A stretch of 64,000 nt of DNA from Lojkania enalia (GCA_010094045.1 ML986682.1:1-64000); one strand, 5' to 3'; shown: positions 23,413 to 38,499, counted from the stretch's first letter. A program made the numbers and translations. Notes: a model not told the origin generated them from the sequence alone.

Positions 23413-26400
23413 GTTAACTTAAATAACTAAAGTCCACCCATATAAAGCGAGAAGTCCTAGTATTTTAAAAGAAACGTTAGGTAATATTACCTTAGCTTTA
23501 GAGCAACTTTAACTAATCTAGACTTCCTAGATTCTATTAAAAGCTAGTAATACTATATCTAGAAAATTATTTGTTAAATTGTTAGTTCTAACTATAAAAA
23601 AAATTTAAGCTTATTATAGTAGAAGTTAGTTTATATTAAGTATACTTTAACGCTAAAACATTTATTATATTACTAACTTTAGTTTTATTATTCTATAAAG
23701 TAAAAAAAAAAAAAAAACCCTAAATATACTACTAATCCGGTTGCCTAAGCACCTTAGGAATCTATTTAGGCGCTACTTTAGAAAGCAACTACTCTTACTG
23801 ACGATCTATCTTACTTACCTAGCGAGAAAGAAGCGATATATAATACCCTAGATCTATAAGCTTTATTAAGGTCTCCGTATATTTCTAAGTCCGGTATAGA
23901 GATCTTAACTTATCTCTCTACTTAAGTAATAGGAAGAAGTTATAGAATTTATCGTATTCCTGAATCATTTTATAGTATAAAGTATTTAGTAATGTAGTAA
24001 GGTAATCCGATATATAATCTAGCTCTAAACTACTATACCACGCTATATCTAGAACTTGAATAACAGTATTAAAGCGAATGTAATAGCCCCCCTAATTCTT
24101 TAAAAATTCTAGGTTCGTTTCCTCCAAAGCTTTAAAACTATCTAGAAAATTAGGCGGTATCTAGAACCTATTAATAAGAGCGTGCGTCGCCCGATCTTTA
24201 ACTTCTAGAACGGTGTATTTTATAAGATATCTCGTCCGCTTTTTAAATTTATACTAACCTACAATTTTAAGCTATAATCTATCCTCGTTAATAAAAGGCT
24301 TTTTGCTACTCAAGGGTTTTTATAGTATACTAGCCTTATTATAATTAGGTCGGGAATGTGTTGGTATAGCTTAATTTCTGGTAGATTGTATAGTTATTAG
24401 TATAGAAGCCCTATAATCATCAATCGAGCTGTATTATATACTTAATTTGTAATTGAAACTATAGGATATAGAAGTAAGCTGATATACGAGGTTAGCAGAA
24501 ATATCTATTCTTATTTTCTATATACTTATTCTAAAATCTAAGTTTTAACTTTTCGTATTTAGATATTTTTGCGTTTTAAAGAACTTAAAATAAAAGAAAT
24601 TAAACCCTATCGTAGCGATCCTTATAACAATTTTATAGTTAGATATTAGAGGTTATAAATTCTAAGAAATCTGATAATATATAATATATTTTAAGGAGAC
24701 TTATCAATCATTTTAAGGGCAAAGAATATTTATTATATATCTACTTTTGCTCCCACTCGAAATTCTTTACTATATAATAGACGAATTACTACCGCGAGAC
24801 GTTCTTTCGCTTTTACTTACCTATATACATCTTAACTATTGTCTAAAAAACGAGCTATATCGTTGAGCTTAATAGTATAGATTAACAAATCTAAAATTAC
24901 TTACTGAAGAGCTTAGGGATATATTATTCTAGTATAATCGTTACGGTAATAGGACAATTCTTAAATAGGTAGCTATTAACAATCGCCTTAGTATATTTAG
25001 TTAATTATTAGAAGAGCCTTATATTAATATTATCTAGCTAGATAGTTATAGTATAACCCTGCTTCACCAACTTACAGCCTAAAGACTAGCACTTTTTATA
25101 TCTATTCTTTTAGCGTCTAAGAATAGTGGCCTACGCTTATTAATATAAAGAGATTATTGCGGTCTAACCCCCCTACATTTCACCGCTAGGCGTGGGATGA
25201 AAGAAGTACTAATAGTACTTATTTTATATAGAGTAAATCCCTCTGCTATAGACTATTATAGAAATATACTGTTATATCTAGCAGCTGTTACAGGTTCTCT
25301 ATATATTTTTAGTACTCTCGTTTATTCTAGTACAAGTATAAATATAGAAACGTGATTTAGGTAGACTGCGGTAGATTAAGCGAGTATTATAAATTACGTT
25401 ACTACTATAGTAAAACTAGTATCATTAGGCTCGCGTCCCTCAAGTTAGCAAAATAGGCGTTCTGGATTAAATAAGTTTCTATAGTTAGTACTATATCTAT
25501 CAGAATTTATCTTTAAAAATATAAGTTAGATTTTAATTATTCTAGACGTAAACTAAATCTTTAGAAAATAGGAAGTAGTAAAACTACCTTCCTTACGACC
25601 TAACGTAGCCGGCTATTTATAGCTAATACTTCTAGTCTCTAGCGAAAATAGGGCTGTAGTTTTATAGTCTCACTAGACACGTTCTTGAATTTACTACATC
25701 TAAGCTTACTATAGAATACCTACCTATAAGAAGGTGGTAGTCTAGTCTCTATATAAGGGGGCTATTTTAAAAAGACCTTATAATATTTTAGTGACGTTTC
25801 GCGATAGTAACTCTACTCTTACTAGTAGTTTAGAGACGGGTCCTTAGAGAGATATTATATAACTCCTCATTCTTATAAAAAAAAGATATTATAGATATTT
25901 GAGAGGGTATTCTATACTCCTAATTTTCGAATAATTATTATTTTATATAATTCTAAGTAATAAGGTAGAATTTTAAAGGCGTTTAAATAAAATAATTAAT
26001 ATCGTTAAGATTTTATTGCTATTATTTAAGGGTTAAGTAATCTCTAGATTAGCTAGTTAATCTAATCCTATTTAGGTTAGCCGAGCCCTATTTACAGTTT
26101 CGTAGAACTAATTCTCGTTTTCTATTACTTATTTTCTATATTTCAGTTATATATTTTCATTTTCTTATAAAGAGAATATTTCCTGCCATAAAAATAGATA
26201 TAATATTTAAGACTATAAGACTATTAATTATATATATAAATATATCTCTATAATAAACTAGATAGCCCTAATAAGAAATTATTACAACTAACTCTAAACC
26301 TCTAATAATATATCTCTTTATCTTTATTTCTCGGACTCCTAAGCCTTAAAATATACTTTATAGTCCTAGGCTGGGTCCGCGTAGTTGTTAATAGGCTCTA

Positions 26401-28240
26401 TACTATCGCATCTATTACTTTATATCAAATTAGAGAATAGGTAATTACTCTTACTTTCAACACTTACGCGCTTGTTTTCTACTATTATACTAGAGCCGAA
26501 ATTTAAGCGCAAGTTTAGAGTTTTTAGAATTAAGCGAATTCTAAATACTAGACTATAATATCTTAGAAGCAACACCTTCGAGGCTAATTATAGTTAAAAA
26601 TAGTACTAGGTCTCTTTAGGTAGTATATCTATTATACTAAAATACAATATATTTTAATATAATATAGCTACTACGCAACTAAAGCAACTTAATAGACTTA
26701 ACCGATTGTTAAACTCTACTAAAGGATATATACTTTAAAAATTACAGAACTTAATAGTATCTTTAGCTTTTATATCGACGCTATAATTCGTAAACAGGTT
26801 ATTTCTTAGCAACTAGTAAAAATTATTAAAGTTAGTAGATGGTTGGCGGCGTAGGATGTAGTTGCTAATACCTAATACGATAATAGCTATTATCCTAGAG
26901 GTGTTAGCTCTATTTAATAAGACCTTAAACTTAATATATTAACAATATTTAAAACTATTAGAAAAGGGCTCTTATATAATATTCTACTATTATATTAGAC
27001 CTAGCTTCCTGCGTATATCCTAAATATTCTATAACTACTTTAAAATATATCTACTAAGCTGCGGTAATCTTTATCTAAGTTAATAACTGCGTTGCTTCTA
27101 CTAATTACTATAACTTATCCTTTAAATTACTAAGTTACTATCCCTTATTATAAAGTAAGAGATAATAATCTAATATTTGTTTTAGAATAGGTACTTACTA
27201 CTACTTAGGTAGGTCGAGCTATCTAAAGGGTATAAAGAAGCGAGAAATTATATATAGTTAGCTCGAGTAAAACGTAGAAGTATTATAGCAACTTAACTTT
27301 ATTAGTTTAGCTGAAGCGGTTTAGGAAGTTTTTTTTTCTACTTTCCCCCCAGCGCTGTTACGAAGTATAAATTTAGGAGGTATAGAGTAAGTATAGATAA
27401 ACTCCCAGCTTCTTAGCTTCTAAGTGCTAAATATTATTAAAGCCTAGGAATAGGGGCTTATTTCTCTCAATTGTTAATAAGAAAACAGACAACGCTAAAA
27501 CGGTAACAAAGCCCCTATAACTATATATAACTACTATAAGGTCCCGGCCGGATATACTTATTATACTAGAAGTACTAGAATATATTCTTAAGGCCTAGAG
27601 GATAGAATAAGCTGTAACTTAAATATATTAATTAGTCTATAATCTGTTATAATAATTATACTAGATAGTAAAGGATATATCCTATATATTATCCTTTGGG
27701 AATAATATAGCCTAGTATTTTATATTATTATCCTAAAGAGTAGGCTAGCGTTACTTTAGGCGATACAGTAAGCAGCTAAGCTAATCCTACAATTCTAATA
27801 CTATATTATAAACCCCCAAGCTTTAAGGCGCGTAGGATTATTAAGATAAATGATTTAAAGAGATCCGAACATTTTCGCGTAAATTTAACAATTCTAAGAA
27901 TAATTAGAGAGTCTACTTAGAAACTATTAGTTATAGTATACAACTATCTGTTATTTGATATATTACTAGAATATATATTCTTTGCTCTTATCCTATATTA
28001 GTTTCTAAACTCTCTTATAGCCTTACTATTAACCCCCGTTAATAATATCTATATTAATAATATAGATAGCTGTAGACTCCCCCGCGTTAGCTAGAAAGTA
28101 ACTTTACTAATTATAAATTATTCTATTATTAAATTATAGGAATTCTGCCAGCTAACTATTAATTACTCTAAGGATTACTCTAACTTTATTCTACTTTAGT
28201 TCTACGACGAAATTCCGCAAACAAGATGTTGCAACCTCTA
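23413..28240. other. AT-rich degraded region with uncertain coding relics
   Basis: No gene can be named. The plus strand from about 24,710 to 26,040 is protein-like when TAG/TAA are ignored (many Tyr, Ser, Gln; no motif). A short poly-A run occurs at about 23,702-23,717. The rest carries stops in all frames and TA-rich sequence typical of heavy RIP. Confidence 0.3.
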
Positions 28241-31200
28241 CTACCCTATAAAACTAAGAGCATCAACAATAGTATTAATCTTACCTTCCTTAACAACCAT
28301 TTTTTTACTAATAAGATGCGCCTACTTTATAGTAATAGTTTTCAATATGTTAAGTTCTGCCCAATTCCCTACAATTAAATAGCCTAAACTAAGGGACTCT
28401 ACTAATCCTACTTATATATGTTCTAGAGAAAGGTAGGATATCTATTAGTATATTAAGTTACCATCTAGATGCGCAGACGCATCCTTATTATAAAAGCTTC
28501 TAATAAGTTTAGCTTTTCGAACCAGGACGTAGCTATATTCCCCTATACCCTGCAGTTCGCTGAGGCGACTAGCTAGAACTAGTCTAATATTTACCTATAG
28601 TCGATTTAGTATAGTAGCGCGACTATATAAGACCGTATTACTATATAGGTCGCTCTATCACTTAGGAGGTGCTCGCTCTCTAAGTTTCCTATATAGGTTC
28701 AACGATTCGAGACTTGTAGGGATAGAATAACCAAAGAAACTAAAGATTCGATTACTACAGCTAGAGAAAGGAAGCGTATACGGGCCTTCTACATTCTAAA
28801 TTTCTGAGTATTTAAGGAGTGGTGCGGATATAGGCGGGGTTTTAGACGTTTAGAGTATTGGCGGAGGCGGTAGAGGAGGTGGAGGGAGAAATAGAGATGA
28901 CCTAGAAGTTACTAATATGCGGAGGATGATTACAGCGCCTGGATTAACTTAACTAGCCTATATACGTTCGGTTATTAAGAATTCCCCAATCCAGAACTTA
29001 AAAGAATCGTCCTCTAGTTTAATCTCTCTAGCTACTAGCGTTCTAGTAGACTAAGGTTAATATTAGATAGTAAAAAGAAAGAGGGATATAAGAATACTTA
29101 TATAAATATAACGGTAGTCCTCTACTAGCAACCTAAACTTACGTCCGTGAAAATCTACAAATTCTATAAGTAGCTTAATAGTAGTAATAGCGCAAGTAGC
29201 TTTAGATTTCTAGGTACTAGTAAATACTCATCTTAAAATCCTATCCTTAAGTACTTACCTCCAAAGATCTGTTTGTTTCTATTATATAAGGTGGCAGCCT
29301 CTTAGCAGCAAGTCGATCTAGAACTCTATCTAACGTGCTAGAGAATATAGTTTCCGGATTGTATATAGAACCGGCTATAGCGTTTATAGATTTAGGTTGT
29401 TTTATAACAAGCCTGTCTTAATCTAGATGCTAGGTTATAGCTTTGATAACGTATATTATAATTGGAAAGACAGTCGATTAAAATTCTAAAGATAGGGCAC
29501 AGTCTATTTTATATGTCAAGTAAGCTAAATTATATTTACTATTAGAGGGCTACTTTTAGGTCGTATTTCCCGGTCATCCGTCTATTTAAACCGATTCCCT
29601 TAGTAACTAGTAAGAAGGAGATGTAGCGTATGCCTTTTACTACAGGTGTAGAGGTAACGCTTATATATATCACCCGGATCCATCTATAAAATATGCAGAA
29701 CTTTCTACCCTAAACTTAAACTACCTAGTATTCCAGTATATAATTTAGTACTATAACCGAGAACGAAGAATATACAGCGCTCTAGGGAGGAACGCTCTTA
29801 TAGTTAGCCGCCTATACTCGCTCACTTCTTAGTATTAATTAGTAAGCTAACGGGGAAGCTAAATAAATCGTTTTAAGCTCTATCTACAGCTTTTTATATT
29901 ATACAATTAGATTAGGCTGCAGGCTAACTAAAAGAATATACTTTCGTATTATACAGGACAACTCTCTACTAAAAGGCGCTATATTCTTATATTATTAACA
30001 CCTTATATACTAAAGGTTATCGTAAAGTTCTACATATAATATATATAAAGATATTATATCTAGATTTTATAGGATAACCTCGTATACTTATATAAAGTGC
30101 GAATAGATCTAGTATATAAGATACTAGAAAATAGAAGTTAAATAAGTATTCTTAAATCAGTACTAAATTTAGAAAAGCCCTAATATCTGTAGTTAAGGCA
30201 GGGGATATCTTCTAATATTAGGTACAGAAAGACTTGGAAATTTAACGATTAGGAATATAAAAAGAGTATAATAGATTGTTAGGAAATTAAGTTCGTAATT
30301 ATAGGTATCTACTAATATAAAAAATACCTATTTCGAGATTGTGTGATCTAGGAGTTTCTCATCCCATTCTATCTTAGTAGCGTCTCTATACCTATATCCG
30401 TCCTCTTTCCCCTCGAGACAAAGACGCCTATTTAAGTAAAATACCGTACTTAGTCGTTTATAGGTACTAATACTCTAGTCAATTTAGTATTTTCGCAGGT
30501 TTAATATAGAGACTAGCAGTCGTTTTACATATACTGGTAGAGCCGCGCTGGAAGAGGATTTATAGTATAAAGTATTAGGACGCGATTAGTATAACTCTAT
30601 CTACTTCTAATAGATAATAGTACCTTTTATTTTATATTTTGCCTAAGCTACGATATATTATTTAATATATTTCTAGAAGGTCCATTTCCTCGTTAATAAA
30701 CTAGATAATTTAATTATAGTAGAATAAGATATAAAAAGGTTATTAAAAGCGGCTTCGGAGATTAATTAATCGCCTCCCATCCTAATTATAAAGTAACTAT
30801 AATTAGTATATAGGTAATATTTATCTAATAAAGCTCCGTTATAGTTCTTATTTAGAGAATTTTATACTACAGCCCTTAACTAATTTAGTAATAACCGGCT
30901 GTATTATACTATACTAAACCTTAGTTTAGTAATAAACATAAAAGAGTATAAATAGCAATTCTACGATAGATTATAACTTAAATTATCTATATATTCGAAA
31001 TTTTTAGACTATATACTAATTATCCTCTTACTATATAAATGTATTTAGATTCCGATAAGTTTAGAAGTAAAGAGTTATTAGCCCTTAGAGTAGTTTAGGT
31101 TTTAGTAGTAATAAGTATAGAAGTTTTAATATTCTTTTTATAAAGCTGCGAACTCGTAGATATTCTAGAAGACCCTACTATAGAATTTCTAAGTATACTT

Positions 31201-32650
31201 GCTCTTCCTTCTATCCAGCTATTTATGTAAGTCGGTGTAGATAGGAGTAGAAGAGGCTTGTTAGCCTTAGTGTTGGTAAGAGGTATCGACCCTCTATAGC
31301 AGTCAGAATCTAGTGTAGAAACAGACAGCGTATAACTTACCCTCCGTTCCCATATACAGGAACTATTCTAGCATTCTAGTCGTAAAGCAATAAAGTCTTC
31401 GCCGATATAGAGAGAAAATTACTTAAGATAGACCTGCGAGCCTGCGTTTTATATAAATTGCTAATAAGCCCCTTATATACTATATAGCTCCAGCTAAAAG
31501 TAAACGCCCCGGCTATAGACTATAGCTATATTAGTAGCAAATCTATATAAGCCTCTATATAATACTCTACTAAAGGACTAGAGGGCTTACCGTGACGTAA
31601 AAGATGTTAAACCACTCTATTCCCCGGACTGTATAAGCCAGGCGCTTAAATAGCTCTATAAAACAAGTAAGAATAAACCGAGAAGATAAGATTATAATAG
31701 TTAGTACGATTATTATAAATGCCTTAGTATCTTTCTTACCTACTACTACGAATATATCGAATAAGCTGGAGCTTCGTATCTAGTCTACGCCGGAAATTCA
31801 AGAACAATTTGCTGGAAAAGACTATAGGAAGACAACTGGAGAAGTAGTAATACAGCGAGTAGAAGATAAAAGATATCTTAACCTTATTAGGGAGCGTGCA
31901 TATATATAAGAGAACCGGTTCCCATATTACTTAGTCGATCTAGCAAGTATAGAGGCCCTTTTACGGCTATAAAAGGGTAGAGCGGTCTACGAGGATAGTC
32001 TAGGAACTTCCCCGGAACGGCAGAAAAATATAACAAGCTATTAAGAATAAAATCTAAGTAGTATTTCCGACGCTTACTTGCGTAGATACTCCCTTAAATA
32101 GCGGACGGGTCTAGACGTAGTATATATATATAGTGCTGCGATAAAGGGTCGAACTATAGTTCTTTACGCTATATAGAGTTTGATTAAAGTCTATAGTCGA
32201 AGTAGAGGAGTTAGAAAGGTATATAAAATAAGTAGTCCTATTAAAAACAAAGAGAATACGCAAGTCTTAGCTAGGAACTATACTACTACTATAAGTCTCT
32301 ACTAAGGTAGAAATAAATTATATGCTAAAAATCCGTTGTAATAACGTATATAAGCTCTCCTAGTAGAATCTAACTAAGAATATTCTAGGCCAGGTTTATA
32401 GGAGCCTATTGTCTTCATACTTCCAAGCGCCTAATTATTAAAGTAGGCGTAAGTAGGGGTGTAGTAGGCTGGATATAATATTCCGTCGTAGTTATAGTTG
32501 TTACTAGAATATCCTACAGGCAGTTATAGTAATGAGTATTATGTTTAAATCTTCCTAAACTCGACGACGGCGGCGGTGAGGAGGAGGAGGAGGAGGAGGA
32601 GGAGGAGGAGGAGGAGGTGGTGGTAGTGGTGGTGGTGGTGGTAGTAGAGC
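28240..32650 (+). pseudogene. Gln/Pro-rich, probably disordered protein relic(s)
   Basis: The plus strand reads as a low-complexity protein rich in Gln, Pro, Ser and Arg. At 28,250-28,480 Gln-rich and Pro-containing segments are dense, with stops that fit CAG/CAA to TAG/TAA. At 28,840-28,910 an acidic Glu/Val/Ala segment is nearly unmutated. From about 31,950 to 32,530 the reading is again rich in Gln, Pro and Tyr and runs into a trinucleotide microsatellite. Between about 30,800 and 31,900 both strands look equally open, so the coding strand there is undecided. I recognise no domain, and cannot say whether this was one very long gene or several. Fungal adaptor or regulatory proteins often have such composition, but function is unknown. 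Confidence 0.3.
32575..32648. repeat. Compound GAG/GTG trinucleotide microsatellite
   Basis: About a dozen uninterrupted GAG (GGA/AGG phase) triplets are followed by about ten GTG/GTA triplets. It is purine/GT-rich on the plus strand and lacks CA targets on that strand in the GAG part. On the plus strand it could encode poly-Glu then poly-Val, or poly-Arg then Trp; on the minus strand it encodes Ser and Thr runs. Confidence 0.85.
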
Positions 32651-35600
32651 ATGGACGAAGCCCTAGGACTGGGGAAGAATGACTTGATGCGACGCTAGAT
32701 AGACTGTTCTTCGTTAATCTAGTAGTAATAGTATTCCGCACCACGTCTCTACTTTAACTAACCTTTAATTAGTATTGTATAATAGTAGAAGGCTTATACT
32801 TATACTTCTCCGAGGCTGTTCGCGCATAGATTTATACCATCTATATATTTAAACTTACCCTTATTCTTCGGTATAGCACCTCTATTCTAATTTATATTCT
32901 AAAATTTTATAATTTTTTTTCGGTTTACAGATAGAACTAGTACAAGCAGTACGCTGAACTTAAGGATAAATTATATCTATTAACATTAGCTAAGGGACTT
33001 CGTATAGATTACTGACTTACTAGTAAAGCTAAACAATTATTAGGAATCTATATAAAGCTAATACTTATACTAGTAGTAATTAGGTAGCTAATAATATAGG
33101 AAATTAACTTTAATATATCTTCCTAAATCCCTACATAGTGCTAGTTAATATAAATTTAGGAAAAGGTTCCTACGATAAAGAGATAAAGTACGATGCCTGT
33201 AGAATAGGCGCCTATCTTTATTAGAGGAGAATAAGAGAAGACCTATATATTAGACAGGTAACAGAATACAGCTTACAATCTGAAAGCGATTATACTAGTA
33301 TAACAGATAGTATTTTAAATTCCGTCTACACGCGTCCTCTAGAAAATAAAGTACTATACTTTATATTTAGCGAATTCTCCCCTCTTTAGTATTAAATATA
33401 CCTCGATGATCAGCACTTCGGTTGTAATACCATCTAGCAGAAATAGAAAAGCTAGGTCGGGCGCATTCTTAGCTCTACAGATACCAAAAGTAATGAAGGG
33501 GGAGATAAGTAAGATAAAAAAGCGTCCTCTATAAAGAAGCTTTCTTTTTATAAGTACCTTAAAATCCTAAGTAAGTAAAACATACAGGAAGATAATAGTT
33601 GGAATAAGAAGTACAAAGATAAGGGCCGTGACTAATAGATCGTCTACTGCTGTAGGTTGGAGTAAATTAGGAAAGACTGGTTGGGGCGATATAACGGACA
33701 TATAAACATGCAGGAAGGCAACCGGTGAAGGTAAGATAAATGGTAAGAAAATAATACTAAAAGACTAAGAACATTTCAGCCTTATTAAGGGGAGCGTGCA
33801 TATATAGTATAGACTTACTTACTATCAGCTAGAAAGTAAAACGCTATACCTTTAATAAATAAGAAGTTTCAGCTGTTAAACGCCTAGAAAGTATCTTCTA
33901 AATATACTTAGAGCATACTAACTCCTTAGGAATAATAGTCCGCGAGAGATAGAGTAATATATTTTCTTAATAAGGTTAATTACTTACATCTAGATAAGGG
34001 TAGACCTGGTTTATTTAGGCCCGTTGTAAGGGTGCATCCGGGAGAAGAATAGTATAAGCCTAGCTAAGAACAGTTAAGTTAACTCCGTTAAGGGGTTGAC
34101 TTAACTACTTTAAGGAATAGAGAAGACCGCATATATAAATAAACAGCTAGCATCCTCTATTACCTCCTAAATATAGTAAAGGCTATAGAGTTTACTATAT
34201 CTATAGGGTTAGTAGTTCAGCTATAGTAGCGCGAAAGCGAAGATGGGTCTATTATTATCTTAGCTAGCCGTATAGCTAATACTCCTAGTAGAATTAAAAA
34301 GTTATCTCTATGCGACAAATCAACGTAGAGCTATATAGAATAATATAGATACAGCTCGAAAATAATAACCTTTAATACTCTTAACAACCCTAATATCATC
34401 AGTATAAGTAATATAAATACTACTAAACGTGCGGGTAGGCTCTGGAAGAAGATTAAGAATTGCTAGAAGAATATAGAGTAGACTCTAACAGCTAATATAA
34501 TATCCTAGCAGGAGTCTATTAACTTTTTTAGAACTTCTAAATTTAATTCAACTGAAGACCTATCCTACTAGGCCTTAGAAAACTTGAGGAACAACCTATA
34601 TTAATACTAAACTCTATTTTACAAGCTTAACCTCGCGTTCTTTAATAAGATCCGCACTCAGAGTGCTAAACTATCTAATCCTAAGTTTTCTATACTAAAC
34701 TATTAGAGATCGCTTCTAAACACGTTACATCCTAGATATAGGGCGCTAGATAAGTAGAAACGTAAAAACATCTGCAAGAGATATATAACGATTATTACTT
34801 AAGGAGCCGCTCTTCTCTTACTAAGTCAAAATAATGCAGGCTTATTACTAACAGTAGATCCGGTTCTTAGTAGTATAGAATAGGTCCATCTATTATTTTA
34901 ATACCGACGGCTTAATCGCGGCAGTCTTAATTTTATCTCTAAACAGCTAAGCTAAGGTACTTTAATCTTAGAGTTGCTAGGGAAAAAAACAATTAAGAAT
35001 TCAAGGAGATATAAAGAACTAGTCTTAGGACTCTACAGTTACTTAGAAGGGATAAGAGATTTACTACAGGAAGGGAAAATCGTACTAAAAAAGCGGCGGG
35101 TGCTGTATAGTAAGTCGATTCTCCTATTATAAGGTGTAATTAGCAGCAGCTTATAGACGACTGTAGATAGATAAGCTAGACAGCCCACCCCAGCACTCCT
35201 ACTTACATATCTCACCTATAATCCAGACGACGATCTTAAGTAAAATAAATATAAATATACTACGTTAATTATAGGAGTTAGGTAATATATAAGAGTAGTA
35301 GAGTAGTAGCTTAAAATTAGTAGAGGTAAGAGGTATATAGGATAGTCTCTTTAGACTAGAGTCGGATTAGTTAGATAAATGTTAATTTATAATAGTAGTA
35401 GATACCCCTTAAGCCAGGGACCTTAGTAGAACTGAAGAAGGCTTATTAAGTCGGTTTCTGGGATTCGCCAGTATTAGCAAACAGTATAAAGGTATTATAG
35501 AAGTAAGTATTACTGGGGAGAAGGTTATTATAGAAGAAAGTAACCTACCGTCTATATATATAACGGATATATTAATAGAGGATAGAGAGCTTTAAGAATA

Positions 35601-38440
35601 TGTAGATTTATATAAGCCTAACGAGCCTGCCTAATATACCTATACTTTATACTTTATCCTTCCCATCCTGCTGTTACTCTATAGGGAAAAGTAATATAAG
35701 AAATAGTATTAGTAATAGTATCGTCCGAACACGGATATACTTAGAAACTAGGCTAATACTATCTAGTTGAAATATTGCTTTACTCCGTATATTCCTTTTC
35801 GTATTACTCTATAGCTAAAGTTTTACATCCTTAAGCGTACTTAGATCTACTTCTTTAATATGCGGATAACGCGTTTAGACGCGGCAGATAATCTCCTAAT
35901 AAGCGTTATCGGAAATAGGAAGTAGTAAAAGAAGAAAGGGTCGGTTCTTTACTAATGTAAACATAGCCTGGTTTATTAGAAGTATAGTAGGTAGGGTACT
36001 AGATTCCTTAGGTTTTAGTCTCCTTATATTTATACCCGCGAGAGCTAATTTCTCCTTTACCTTCTTAGACTGCTATATAAGTTAGGGGCCTTCTAACGCT
36101 AGATTTCTTCCTATATACTATAGTTTTAGAAAGCTCTTCAGCTAGTTGATAGAATTATACAATCTATTTGAAGCTAAATACTTCGGGTTAAGTAGACTCT
36201 AATATAGTAGATTAAGTAGTAAAGAGCCCTGTTATACTGTTTAGATATTCTAGAGTTCCTAGAAGTAACGTAATCTTATGTACAAGGTCCTACAGACTTG
36301 CTAATATTACTAAATTTTTGTATAAGGATATAGTAAAATAATAGTAAGCTATATATAAATAGAACGTAGCCTATAAAATGTGGATAAAAGTAAGATTTTA
36401 TCTAAGCTCTAGACTAATTGTGTAGCGCGCGGGGGCCGGCTATATAGTATATAACTACTAGAATATAGAAGAACAATTATCCCTTTTAGACGTAAGTTAA
36501 TTATTACCCAACCAACCTCTTAAATCTAATTCTTTAGCCCTTATAACTTCTATCTTTTAATCTCTTATATAAGGGACTAAGATTAAGGTTACGATATTTA
36601 GAGGCGTCTATAACTATATTGTTGATATTAATGCTGGATAAACTAGCCTCTATATTATTGCCTAGAGCGCTCTCCTAACTATTATAAGGCGTAGTTTCTC
36701 TATTCTGCGCGTTGTTCCGAGCTTAGCTATTAGTATTACCAATTCTATCTGTGGGTGTAGAGCTATTATACTATTAGCTATTAGAAGTATCTCCTTAAAT
36801 AGAAGCGTTTAACTGATCTTTTAGCATAATAAAAGACTCTAGGATATAATATCTAGAGGTGACCTATACGAGCTACTTTAAAAGGGCGAGTTTTAACCGA
36901 TGCGATAGCGATACTATAAGAGATAGATTAGATTAAGTCTAGCTAAGACGATAAATAGGCTAGTTGCGGATTTATTAGAACGGGAGTAGATATAGAACTG
37001 GATCTTAACAGAATAGTAGATAAAGCTTTAACACGAAGAGGGTATACTAGTATAAATATACCTTCTAGGGTGAAACGTGCTTACTCTTACCTTTAGGGGC
37101 TTTATTAACGCGTAATAGAGAGGTGAAGGTGTAAGCTTCGAAGTTGAGCGATGTAAGAGTAACAGCAGCTAAAGGGGTATAGAGAGCGATAAGTCTAGTA
37201 AAGATGTTAAAGCCTAGTAAAATCCTATAAAGACAAGTATAGAAGAGCTTAATATAGTTATAAAGAAGTATACTGGGTGGGTAATAACTCTATAGGATAG
37301 AGGCGTTAGTTAAGAATTCGAACGAGAGAGTATAAAGAATTAGCCTTAAAATTAATGGTTAATCGTAAACTCTTATACCTATAACCATCTACCCTTCTCT
37401 ACACCTTATACCTCTCTTTTACCTTATCTATACTCCTCTAATATAGTAGAGCGTAATACTTCTTATTGCGTAGATATATATAGGTAGGATATAGCTCGCA
37501 GATAGGATAGTATCTAGTAATTATTAGTGGCAACTAGGATATACCTTAGATTATAAATTGCGGCAATCTCTACAATTATATATTATAACTTAATCTAATC
37601 GTCTATTTTTATACCTTTTCTCCTATCCCTACGCAGATACTTATAGATAGAATAGCTCTTAGTATTAACCTAGGCTTAGAGTATCGCTTCTAACCTCCAA
37701 TTAAAAAGGCGAGCTTTAGTATTAGCAGCGACTAGAATATCCCGCAGATTATAATAATACTTCTTATAAGCTATAGATAGTTTAGATGTACTAAGTACTA
37801 GCTGACAGCTTGCTCTATATAGCTCTCAACACCCTTTATTACTCGTTAATATTAATAAGCGAGATTAGAAGAGCTCTAACAAGATAATATATATGTTAGA
37901 CGTATACTAAACATAGAATAGTAATAGAGTTTAAGTAGTAGCTAGACTAATTTACGTACTATTCCCCTGTAGATTACTATTAGGCCTACTTAGAATTGAA
38001 ACATGCTCCGATAAGCGAAGGTTGTTAATAGTTAACTTAGTAAAATTACAGCTTAATATTGAGAATTTTATTAGAAACGGACGGAAATTTAGAAAAGAAA
38101 TTCGGAAGGGAAATTTAGAAGGAAGATTTAGAAGGGAAGTTTAGAAGTTTAGAAGGGAAGTTTAACATGTGATACGGGTTCGCTTCCAACTTTAATAAAG
38201 CAAGGTTCCTCCGCTTCTCCGTAATATAAATAAGCGATCTAGCTATGTTAGGTATACTAGTAGTATTACTATATTAGAAGGCTAAATTTAGTAATAGAGA
38301 CGCCCTCTCTTTACGCGTTGAATTTTCAGTAGTAAACTATACAGCCTATACTCATAGGTCAGGCGGCTAAGAAGCACATTTTACAGCTTAACGTTTATAC
38401 TAAGCTAGCCGTTTTTCATTAGTTTAATATTATTATAGGG
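32650..38440. other. AT-rich degraded region, genes not resolved
   Basis: Protein-like plus-strand reading without recognised motifs occurs at about 34,620-35,340 (charged, Leu-rich, a Lys-Lys-Arg-Arg patch near 35,080). Elsewhere both strands are equally plausible or equally broken. A GAAG-rich tandem block lies at about 38,085-38,165. I see no catalytic motif here. Confidence 0.3.
38085..38165 (+). repeat. Short imperfect tandem repeat, GAAGGGAAGTTTA type
   Basis: The motif TTTAGAAGGGAAG(T/A)TTAGAAG recurs imperfectly about four times, with GGAAATTTAG variants at the left. It has no obvious coding meaning. Confidence 0.6.
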
Positions 38441-38499
38441 GGTGGGTCGCTCTTATTTGCCTAAACTTTATTTTTAAGTATTAAACTTCTCTACAAAAC

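Noticed and set aside
32514..32744. Minus-strand 76-codon frame with Thr and Ser runs
   Set aside because: It is a by-product of the GAG/GTG microsatellite; flanking coding evidence is on the plus strand.
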